Positions 1-5,244 of a stretch of DNA of 7,731 nt are shown here, piece by piece (position 1 is the first letter of the stretch; each line of letters begins with the position of its first letter). Under the pieces are notes generated by a model. The model had not been told where the DNA came from. It made no database searches and saw only the letters and a program-made list of their open reading frames with translations. Origin of the DNA: Tannerella sp. (GTDB lineage: Bacteria > Bacteroidota > Bacteroidia > Bacteroidales > Tannerellaceae); contig JAISWC010000163.1 in the NCBI GenBank assembly GCA_031271245.1, positions 1 through 7,731 on the forward strand. The letters are read 5' to 3'. A program made the position numbers and the translations under genes.

Positions 1-344
1 TCGAATATCACGGTCCGAAAGGCTACATCCGTTTTGCTCCCAAATGGAACGCCGCCGATTTCAAAGCGCCGTTCACAGCAGCGGAAGGGTGGGGGACTTA
101 TTCGCAGAAACAGTCAAACAGCGCGATGGAATGTATTCTCGAACCCAAATACGGGCAGGTACAGTTAAGCAGTTTTTCGGTGGACGCGCCCAAAGGCAGG
201 AAAGCAAAAAAGGTAAACGTCACGCTTGCCGGACAGACCGTTTCTGCAAAATTAGCGCAAAAAGGCGCCAATGTGCTGGTTTCGCTGCAAAGCCGTGTGA
301 CGGTTAAAGCAGGAGAACGACTGATGTTGGAATTTCTGGTGTAA
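1..344 (+). CDS. C-terminal end of a probable GH116/DUF608-type glycoside hydrolase (5' partial)
   Basis: Only the last 113 codons are present; the first complete codon is at base 3 and the stop is TAA at 342-344. The visible protein begins EYHGPKGYIRFAPKWN and contains 'FKAPFTAAEGWGTYSQ', followed by a beta-rich tail ending in 'VKAGERLMLEFLV'. The 'FAP...FTAAEGWGT.SQ' pattern resembles the C-terminal segment I associate with bacterial GH116/DUF608 proteins (beta-glucosidase or glucosylceramidase relatives), but the catalytic region lies outside the window, so substrate and activity cannot be judged. The next gene starts 2 bases after the stop, so the two are almost certainly co-transcribed. 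An esterase partner fits a carbohydrate-degradation locus. The family call rests on recall of motif style and is moderate; that this is a real reading frame is much surer. Confidence 0.6.
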   Translation, partial: EYHGPKGYIRFAPKWNAADFKAPFTAAEGWGTYSQKQSNSAMECILEPKYGQVQLSSFSVDAPKGRKAKKVNVTLAGQTVSAKLAQKGANVLVSLQSRVTVKAGERLMLEFLV

Positions 345-346
345 AT

Positions 347-1138
347 ATGGCTATGTATAAAAACACAATTTCGAGACGGCGGTTTATTCGTGTCGCCGGA
401 CTTACGGGGATATTTTCCGGATTGATTCCGGAAATGGCGTTTGCCGGAACCGGTGATGTTCCGGATAAGGAAAAAGGATTCGTCTTTCTTTTTCAGGGCG
501 ATTCGATTACCGACGGTAACTGGGGACGAAATTTAGACCCCAACCATTTCTTAGGACACGGATACGCATTTTCGATAGCTTCACGTATCGGCGCGGATTT
601 TCCTCAGGCAGGCTTTACTTTTCACAACCGTGGAATCAGCGGCAACAAAGTGAACGACCTCGAACAAAGATGGGACCAAGATGCTATCGCTCTTAAACCT
701 GATGTGTTGAGCCTGTTAATCGGAGTCAATGATGCCGGGGCGGTCGTCAATAACAGATCGGGCGCCTGTGATACGGCTGCATTTGAAAAAAAGTACCGTT
801 CCATACTGCTACAGTCACAAAAAGCCAATCCCGACATCATTTTCGTGCTTGGACTTCCGTTTATCTATCCCGTAAAACAACAGATTGAAAAGTGGAATCA
901 ATGGGAACGGGAATTGCCTCCGCGGGCTGAAACGGTAAAAAAGCTGGCCAAAGAATTTAATGCCATCCTGATCGATTATCCCGCCATGTTCGAAAAGGCA
1001 TTTAAATCGGCGCCAATGCAGTATTGGGTATGGGACGGCTGTCATCCCTCCTATGCAGGGCATGAACTGATGGCGCGGGAATGGATAAGACAGGTGAGTT
1101 CGAAACTGAAATTTCTGAAGAAATATAAAGGAGGATAA
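347..1138 (+). CDS. Tat-exported SGNH/GDSL hydrolase (probable carbohydrate esterase)
   Basis: 263 residues. The N-terminus carries a twin-arginine signal: S9-R-R-R-F-I-R15, a hydrophobic stretch, and an AFA|G cleavage site after about residue 33. The mature protein has the four SGNH blocks: 'GDSITDG' at 51-57 with nucleophile S53, 'NRGISGN' at 94-100 with the block II glycine, 'GVND' at 126-129 with N128, and 'WDGCHPS' at 229-235 giving D230 and H233. The catalytic set is therefore complete. The family includes acetylxylan, rhamnogalacturonan and other polysaccharide esterases; the exact substrate cannot be read from the sequence. It follows the preceding glycoside hydrolase by 2 bases, supporting a role in removing acyl groups from a glycan outside the cytoplasm. 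A second ATG at 353 is an equally plausible start and would trim two residues. GC of this gene (about 38-47% in sampled lines) is below that of the genes to its right. Confidence 0.9.
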   Translation: MAMYKNTISRRRFIRVAGLTGIFSGLIPEMAFAGTGDVPDKEKGFVFLFQGDSITDGNWGRNLDPNHFLGHGYAFSIASRIGADFPQAGFTFHNRGISGNKVNDLEQRWDQDAIALKPDVLSLLIGVNDAGAVVNNRSGACDTAAFEKKYRSILLQSQKANPDIIFVLGLPFIYPVKQQIEKWNQWERELPPRAETVKKLAKEFNAILIDYPAMFEKAFKSAPMQYWVWDGCHPSYAGHELMAREWIRQVSSKLKFLKKYKGG

Positions 1139-1144
1139 GGTACA

Positions 1145-1334
1145 ATTCAACTTGTCGCGCTCCACACGCTTGCATCTTGATGTGACGAGGCAATTTGAAA
1201 TACATCCTTTACGAAGGATATACGGCAATGTATCATCAAGTTAAGGAACAAACCGGAATTATAATGCCTGTATATAACGCTGTATAACGTCTCGATACAA
1301 CGCCGTATCGTCCGAACGGCGCGACAATTTGAAT
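1145..1334. repeat. 190-base element bounded by 16-base imperfect inverted repeats (MITE-like, or closing stem of an RNA)
   Basis: The left arm is ATTCAACTTGTCGCGC (1145-1160) and the right arm is GCGCGACAATTTGAAT (1319-1334). The reverse complement of the right arm matches the left at 15 of 16 positions; the single mismatch is C1151 against T1328. Such a match is very unlikely by chance in a 300-base gap. The arms could be terminal inverted repeats of a small non-autonomous mobile element or the closing helix of a structured transcript. I found no convincing target-site duplication next to the arms and no transposase. The interior holds further stems (1176-1182 with 1234-1240; 1200-1205 with 1228-1233; 1204-1219; 1293-1310). 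Confidence 0.6.
1146..1199. repeat. 54-base imperfect palindrome (REP-like hairpin)
   Basis: TTCAACTTG (1146-1154) pairs with CAATTTGAA (1191-1199) at 8 of 9 positions. Further in, TCG (1155-1157) can pair with CGA (1186-1188) and CACA (1163-1166) with TGTG (1181-1184), leaving a loop around 1167-1180. The outer arm sequence recurs a third time at 1325-1333, so the same 9-mer CAATTTGAA occurs twice directly and once inverted (with one change) within 190 bases. This looks like one full and one partial copy of a repeated palindromic unit, which is inference. It begins only 7 bases after the esterase stop codon and could also act as a transcription end or 3'-protective hairpin. Confidence 0.5.
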
Positions 1335-1443
1335 ATCATTCTATGCACAAAATCATATCGCGCACAGGATAATAAAATAGCATAAAACAGAACACACAGA
1401 ATATGTTTTTATCGCGTGCAGTCCGGTTTTGGTAGACTTTATT

Positions 1444-2343
1444 TCATTGTATCATTGAATTATTGTCGGCCAAATATCGCCGGTTCAATCCGTCGAAGGC
1501 GTCGATTCGGCGGTCGCGCAGGAACGGCCACCAGCGACGTACCTGCTCGCTCCGCGTCAAATCAATGTCAATCACCTGGATGGCGTCGCCGTCGTCCGGC
1601 AGTTCACAGAGCCATTCTCCCTGCGGCCCGACGGCAAAACTGTTTCCCCAGAAACGGATGCCTCCGGTATGTCCGGAAGGATCAGGCTCGTAGCCGGTAC
1701 GGTTGACGGCTATCACCGGCAGTCCGTTTGCGATCGCATGGCCGCGCTGCACCGTTTGCCAGGCATCCAGCTGGCGGCGTTTTTCCTCTTCCGTGTCGCT
1801 GCTCTCCCACCCAATGGCCGTCGGATAAATCAGCACGTCGGCGCCATTCAGCGCCATCAGGCGTGCGGCTTCGGGATACCACTGGTCCCAGCAAACCAGT
1901 ACGCCCAGCCGTCCGACCGAGGTCGAAACCGGCATAAAACCCAGATCGCCGGGCGTGAAGTAGAACTTCTCATAATACGCCGGGTCGTCGGGGATGTGCA
2001 TCTTGCGGTATCTACCCGCAATCAGCCCGTCCTTTTCGAGCACGACGGCAGTATTGTGGTACAGTCCCGGCGCACGTTTTTCAAACAGCGACAACACCAG
2101 TACCACGCCCAGCGCTTTCGCCAGTGCGCCGAACCGCTCCGTCGAAGGGCCGGGAACCGGTTCGGCCAGATCGAACAGCGCCGGATCTTCCGTCTGACAG
2201 AAATAAAGGCTGTTATGCAGTTCCGGAAGAACAATCAACTGCGCCCCCTGCCGAGCGCAGGTACGAATACGTTCTTCCAGTCCGGCGATATTCGTCTCCC
2301 TGTCGGCGACATTTCGTTGTTGAATCAATCCCGTTCTCATCAT
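1444..2343 (-). CDS. aguB: N-carbamoylputrescine amidase
   Basis: 299 residues, the normal length for this cytoplasmic nitrilase-superfamily enzyme, which hydrolyses N-carbamoylputrescine to putrescine, ammonia and CO2. The Glu-Lys-Cys triad is visible: E41 in 'LIVLPELHNSLYF', K114 in 'GRYRKMHIPDDP' and C151 in 'GVLVCWDQWYPEAARLM'. 'DPAYYEKFYFTPGD' and the C-terminal 'DLTRSEQVRRWWPFLRDRR' are typical of AguB rather than of other nitrilases. The gene starts 6 bases after the aguA stop, so it is the last gene of the operon; AguA supplies its substrate. Two tandem ATG codons (2343 and 2338-2340) open the frame; I chose the outer one, and the true start could be either. No good Shine-Dalgarno lies at normal distance (AAAGGA is about 17 bases upstream), which suggests translational coupling. 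Stop TGA at 1444-1446. Confidence 0.95.
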   Translation of the reverse strand: MMRTGLIQQRNVADRETNIAGLEERIRTCARQGAQLIVLPELHNSLYFCQTEDPALFDLAEPVPGPSTERFGALAKALGVVLVLSLFEKRAPGLYHNTAVVLEKDGLIAGRYRKMHIPDDPAYYEKFYFTPGDLGFMPVSTSVGRLGVLVCWDQWYPEAARLMALNGADVLIYPTAIGWESSDTEEEKRRQLDAWQTVQRGHAIANGLPVIAVNRTGYEPDPSGHTGGIRFWGNSFAVGPQGEWLCELPDDGDAIQVIDIDLTRSEQVRRWWPFLRDRRIDAFDGLNRRYLADNNSMIQ

Positions 2344-2365
2344 TAAACATTAATCATTCATCATT
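2338..2365 (-). repeat. Four degenerate AATGATG-type heptamers across the aguA/aguB junction
   Basis: On the minus strand the bases read AATGATG, AATGATT, AATGTTT, AATGATG in exact 7-base phase (2365-2359, 2358-2352, 2351-2345, 2344-2338). The first and last units are identical. The tract encodes the final residues of AguA (MMND), its TAA stop and the ATG-ATG start of aguB, so gene end, spacer and gene start are all made from one repeat. Confidence 0.7.
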
Positions 2366-3381
2366 CCTTTCGGGTATTGCATGGCTGCGCAATGCAGCGA
2401 GCCGTGCTGCCTGATCAGCGGCAGGCAATCAATACCGACGATTTCCCTGTCCGGAAACGCCGTTTGAAGCGCCGCCCCGGCGAGGTCGTCCTTTTCGCTC
2501 CCGTAGCAGGGCATCAGCACCGCTCCGTTAATAATCAGAAAATTGACATACGTGGCCGGCAAACGTTCGCCGTTCCAGGTCACCCTGTCCGCCATCGGCA
2601 GCGGAATCAGCCGGTAGGGCTGCCCCGCGAGTGTGCGGAAAACCTTCAGTTCCTCCTCCATCGCCTGCAATTCGGAAAAATGTTCATCATCCGTATCGGG
2701 ACACTGCACGTAAGCAATCGTCCGTTCGTCGCAAAACCGCGCCAGCGTATCGACATGACTGTCCGTATCATCGCCGGCCAGATAACCGTTTTCCAGCCAC
2801 AGGACACGTTCCAGTCCGAAAAAATCCTTGAGATGATACTCCAGCTGCTCTCGATTCAGGTATTCATTGCGGTTGACGGAGGCGAAACATTCTGCGGTGG
2901 CAAGCAGCGTCCCGCACCCGTCCGATTCAATACTGCCGCCTTCCAGCACAAACGGTTGCATGTTGACGGTCCTCGCCTCCTTCGCAAATGTCCCGCTGCG
3001 GAACAGGCGGCGCGTAATCAGGTTGTCGTGACAGGCGGCGAATTTCATGCCCCATCCGTTGAAAACAAAGTCATAAATCACCGGCGCGCCGTCTTCGAAG
3101 ACACTGATTCCCCCATGGTCGCGCGCCCAAGTGTCGTTTGTTTCCATCTCGCGGAAAATCAGCCGGCGGTCGTCCGCCATCCCGCCCAACTGACGCCGTA
3201 CCTCCGCTTCGTCCGGACAGACAATCAACAGTTTCTCCCGTTTCATTACTTCTTTGGCGATTGCGACAAAACAGGGAATCACCTCCTCCAGCATCGGCCC
3301 CCAGTCGGTGTCTCTGTGGGGCCACGTCAACTGCACGGCGCTTTGCGGATGCCATTCGGCCGGAAATACGATTCGACTCAT
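2350..3381 (-). CDS. aguA: Agmatine deiminase
   Basis: 343 residues from the ATG at 3381. Agmatine deiminase, of the peptidyl-arginine-deiminase fold, converts agmatine to N-carbamoylputrescine and ammonia in the cytoplasm. The sequence shows the whole family pattern: 'FPAEWHPQSAVQLTWPH' near the N-terminus, 'ETNDTWARDHG' at 80-90 (catalytic D88), 'FVLEGGSIESDG' at 144-155 (E147), 'GDDTDSHVD' at 203-211 (H209) and 'GSLHCAAMQYP' near the C-terminus with nucleophile C331. The reading frame extends to a GTG at 3393, adding four residues (MKLS). I prefer the ATG because the family usually begins shortly before the FPAEW motif, but the upstream AAAAAAACG stretch could serve either start. It lies 33 bases after the nadC stop and 6 bases before aguB, within one operon. 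The C-terminus is formed by a heptamer repeat. Confidence 0.95.
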   Translation of the reverse strand: MSRIVFPAEWHPQSAVQLTWPHRDTDWGPMLEEVIPCFVAIAKEVMKREKLLIVCPDEAEVRRQLGGMADDRRLIFREMETNDTWARDHGGISVFEDGAPVIYDFVFNGWGMKFAACHDNLITRRLFRSGTFAKEARTVNMQPFVLEGGSIESDGCGTLLATAECFASVNRNEYLNREQLEYHLKDFFGLERVLWLENGYLAGDDTDSHVDTLARFCDERTIAYVQCPDTDDEHFSELQAMEEELKVFRTLAGQPYRLIPLPMADRVTWNGERLPATYVNFLIINGAVLMPCYGSEKDDLAGAALQTAFPDREIVGIDCLPLIRQHGSLHCAAMQYPKGMMND

Positions 3382-3414
3382 GGATAATTTCACCGTTTTT
3401 TTACCGGAATGCGA

Positions 3415-4284
3415 CTAACGGATTTCTCCGGATGAATAGACTGCTTTCAGGCTCATGTCGAGGCTTTTCACCGAATGAGTGAGGGCGCCGACCGAGATAT
3501 AGTCCACGCCACAGTCGGCATAGTCGCGGAGCGTGTCGAACGTGATGCCGCCCGACGATTCGGTTTCGCAGCGTCCGGCAATGCGGCGGACGGCCTCGCG
3601 CGTATCGGCGATACTGAAGTTGTCCAGCATGATGCGGTCGATGCCGCCTGTATGCAAGGCTTCTTCCAGTTCGTCGAAACTGCGCACTTCGATTTCGATT
3701 TTCAGTTCTTTCCCCTTTTCCTTCAGATAGCTTCGGGCGCGGGTAATGGCCTGTTCGATTCCGCCGGCAAAGTCTACGTGATTATCTTTCAGGAGAATCA
3801 TGTCAAACAGTCCGATGCGGTGATTCCCGCCGCCGCCGATGCGCACGGCTTCTTTTTCCGGGATGCGCATGCCGGGCGTAGTCTTGCGCGTGTCGAGCAC
3901 CTGCGTATGCGTCCCTTCGAGTTGCTTCACATAGCGGCGCGTGGTGGTGGCAATCCCGCTCATGCGCTGCATCACGTTCAGCGCCAGCCGCTCGGTTTGC
4001 AGCAGCGACTGCACGCGCCCTTCGACCGTAAAGGCGATGTCGCCCGCCCTGACCTCCGTTCCGTCAGAAAGGAGAATGTCCATTTGCAGCTCCGGGTCGA
4101 AATGATGGAAAATCCGCCGCGCCATCTCTACACCGGCCAGTATGCCGTCTTCCTTGACGAGCAGCCGGTTTTTGCCCCTTGCCGACGGCGGGATGCAGCT
4201 AAGCGTCGTATGGTCGCCGTCGCCGATGTCTTCGGCGAATGCAAGACGGATAAGTTCGTCTGTCAGTTGTTCGGGTGTATTCAT
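3415..4284 (-). CDS. nadC: Nicotinate-nucleotide pyrophosphorylase (carboxylating)
   Basis: 289 residues, standard length. NadC (quinolinate phosphoribosyltransferase) makes nicotinate mononucleotide from quinolinate and PRPP with loss of CO2, the step that commits de novo synthesis to NAD. Visible motifs: 'EDIGDGDHTT' at 18-27, 'ERLALNVMQRMSGIAT' at 98-113, 'DTRKTTPGMR' at 131-140, 'RIGGGGNHRIGLFDMILLKD' at 148-167 followed by NH at 168-169, 'IEIEVRS' with E199, 'IMLDNF' with D221, and 'ISVGALTHS' near the end. All the substrate-binding Arg, Lys, His and acidic positions appear intact. The start codon overlaps the stop of the upstream gene (ATGA, 4284-4281) with no clear Shine-Dalgarno of its own, implying translational coupling. 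No nadA or nadB is present in this window. Confidence 0.97.
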   Translation of the reverse strand: MNTPEQLTDELIRLAFAEDIGDGDHTTLSCIPPSARGKNRLLVKEDGILAGVEMARRIFHHFDPELQMDILLSDGTEVRAGDIAFTVEGRVQSLLQTERLALNVMQRMSGIATTTRRYVKQLEGTHTQVLDTRKTTPGMRIPEKEAVRIGGGGNHRIGLFDMILLKDNHVDFAGGIEQAITRARSYLKEKGKELKIEIEVRSFDELEEALHTGGIDRIMLDNFSIADTREAVRRIAGRCETESSGGITFDTLRDYADCGVDYISVGALTHSVKSLDMSLKAVYSSGEIR

Positions 4285-4652
4285 TCGATGCGGATGGATT
4301 GGATCATGAGGCTGTCGTTGTTTGTCTGATAGGTGATGTTCACGCGAAAATCTCCTTTTTCAGTTACCAGTTTGCCTACGATAAAGCCGGATTTCTTCTT
4401 GTCGGCATGATGCGCCACCGTGAATCCGGAGACTTTGCCGGCTTCGAAGAAACGCGCCAGCAGGTCGACGGCTTCCCGACCGTTCACTTTACGGGCGGTT
4501 TCAGGCAATGCCATGTCCACTTCGGTATCCATGCAGGCGGCCAGCAAGGTGGCGTTACCGGAGTTGAAAGCGTTGACTATTGTTTTAATATCGGCAGCCT
4601 GTATACTCAAAACAGAGAGTATGAATGCGAACGTAAATACTGTTTTTTTCAT
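4281..4652 (-). CDS. Small exported DUF4783-like protein (NTF2-like fold suspected)
   Basis: 123 residues. The N-terminus 'MKKTVFTFAFILSVLSIQA' is a clear Sec signal peptide, with cleavage expected after about residue 19 (SIQA|AD). The mature part, about 104 residues, begins 'DIKTIVNAFNSGNATLLAAC' and later has 'NGREAVDLLARFFEAGKVSGF', 'HHADKKKSGFIVGKLVTEKG' and 'FRVNITYQTNNDSLMIQSIRIE'. This fits the Bacteroidetes-specific DUF4783 family, which I recall as a regular upstream neighbour of nadC. An NTF2/SnoaL-like small alpha+beta fold is plausible from the pattern; no catalytic residues are evident and the function is unknown. It is the first gene of the nadC-aguA-aguB operon. A strong Shine-Dalgarno (GGAAG at 4665-4661, with AAAGGAG just upstream) and a TAnnTTTG promoter precede it. 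Confidence 0.8.
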   Translation of the reverse strand: MKKTVFTFAFILSVLSIQAADIKTIVNAFNSGNATLLAACMDTEVDMALPETARKVNGREAVDLLARFFEAGKVSGFTVAHHADKKKSGFIVGKLVTEKGDFRVNITYQTNNDSLMIQSIRIE

Positions 4653-4687
4653 CGCTGTTTCTTCCTTTCTCCTTTAATAATAGGAGG

Positions 4688-4695
4688 CAAAGATA
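4688..4695 (-). promoter_or_regulatory. Bacteroidetes -7 box (TATCTTTG) for the DUF4783-nadC-aguA-aguB operon
   Basis: The minus strand reads TATCTTTG, an exact match to the Bacteroidetes TAnnTTTG -7 element. A TTTG lies upstream at 4722-4719, 23 bases away, slightly longer than the usual -33 spacing. Transcription would begin near 4681-4678, giving a leader of about 25-30 bases that contains AAAGGAG and GGAAG ribosome-binding sequences before the ATG at 4652. Confidence 0.65.
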
Positions 4696-4737
4696 TATAT
4701 TTTTCGGTAGCCCGAAGCCAAAATAAAAAACATAATG

Positions 4738-4745
4738 TATATTTG
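4738..4745 (+). promoter_or_regulatory. Bacteroidetes -7 box (TATATTTG) for rlmH
   Basis: TATATTTG matches TAnnTTTG exactly and lies 25 bases before the chosen rlmH ATG (4771). No good TTTG -33 box is seen at standard spacing. The element falls inside the 12-codon in-frame extension that reaches back to an ATG at 4735, which is a reason to reject that upstream start. The divergent operon promoter is about 43 bases away, so the two may influence each other. Confidence 0.6.
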
Positions 4746-4770
4746 CGCCGTTTTTATCGTAAAACGGAAG

Positions 4771-5244
4771 ATGAAGATAACGCTGTTGATGACAGGAAAA
4801 ACGGACACGCCCTACTGGAAGGATGCGCTGGAGGCATACCGGAAACGGCTGGTGCATTATGTCCCTTTCGAGGTGAAAGTGATTCCCGGCGTGAAACATG
4901 TGAAAAACGGTTCGGAGACGCAGCAGAAGGAGCGGGAAGGCGAACTGATTTTAAATTCGCTGCAGGCAGGCGATGTCTGCGTACTGCTGGACGAAGGGGG
5001 AACGGAATATACGTCGGTACAGTTTGCGGCATACCTGGAAAGGAAAATGCACACGGTTGCCAAACGGTTAGTGTTCGTTATCGGTGGGCCTTACGGATTC
5101 AGCGAAGCGGTTTACCGGGCGGCGCCGGAACGGATTTCGCTGAGCCGAATGACGTTTTCGCATCAAATGATTCGTCCCGTGTTTGCCGAACAGCTTTACC
5201 GGGCGATGACCATCCTGCGGAACGAACCATATCACCATCTATGA
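4771..5244 (+). CDS. rlmH: 23S rRNA (pseudouridine-1915-N3)-methyltransferase RlmH
   Basis: 157 residues from 'MKITLLMTGKTDTPYW', the normal size for this SPOUT-class enzyme. It methylates pseudouridine 1915 in helix 69 of 23S rRNA on assembled ribosomes, using S-adenosylmethionine. Conserved parts: 'VLLDEGGTEYTSVQFA' at 71-86, the glycine-rich SAM loop 'FVIGGPYGFSEAV' at 102-114, and the C-terminal knot and tail 'SLSRMTFSHQMIRPVFAEQL' at 123-142, followed by 'YRAMTILRNEPYHHL'. The HH near the C-terminus is the usual end. An in-frame ATG 12 codons upstream was rejected because the added residues (MYICAVFIVKRK) do not fit the family and overlap the promoter. The gene diverges from the DUF4783 operon and converges on cvfB. 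Its stop codon TGA supplies the first A of a heptamer repeat. Confidence 0.96.
   Translation: MKITLLMTGKTDTPYWKDALEAYRKRLVHYVPFEVKVIPGVKHVKNGSETQQKEREGELILNSLQAGDVCVLLDEGGTEYTSVQFAAYLERKMHTVAKRLVFVIGGPYGFSEAVYRAAPERISLSRMTFSHQMIRPVFAEQLYRAMTILRNEPYHHL

Larger units (their letters stand above)
1139..1443. other. Intergenic region between convergent genes, holding a structured element
   Basis: The 305 bases separate the end of the esterase (+) from the end of aguB (-). No convincing protein gene is present. The left two thirds (1145-1334) contain inverted and direct repeats, annotated separately. The right third (1335-1443) is AT-rich, with no clear hairpin-plus-T-run terminator on either strand. 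Hairpins 1204-1219 (ATCCTT/AAGGAT with a TACG loop), 1293-1310 (CGATAC/GTATCG) and 1301-1321 (CGCCGT/ACGGCG) are visible but lack T-runs; the last two exclude each other. Some may serve as factor-assisted or bidirectional transcription end points, which is inference. Confidence 0.75.

Noticed and set aside
815..1228. Minus-strand open frame of 137 codons running from the intergenic element into the esterase
   Set aside because: Most of it is antisense to the esterase; the Cys/Arg-rich N-terminus comes from the palindromic element and resembles no family I know.
1293..1321. Stems CGATAC/GTATCG and CGCCGT/ACGGCG as an intrinsic terminator
   Set aside because: Neither stem is followed by a T-run on either strand, and they share bases, so only one can form at a time.
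2377..3387. Long plus-strand open frame of 336 codons opposite aguA
   Set aside because: It mirrors the strongly supported aguA frame, its protein has no recognisable motif, and such antisense frames are common in GC-rich genes with few stops.
3382..3393. GTG start for aguA adding four residues
   Set aside because: It remains possible, but the ATG at 3381 is closer to the usual family start and is the commoner start codon.
3475..4329. Plus-strand open frame of 284 codons opposite nadC
   Set aside because: NadC on the opposite strand is complete with all motifs; the plus-strand protein is motif-free.
4735..4770. Upstream in-frame ATG for rlmH adding 12 residues
   Set aside because: The added peptide does not fit the family, and the TAnnTTTG -7 box lies inside it, so transcription would start downstream of that ATG.
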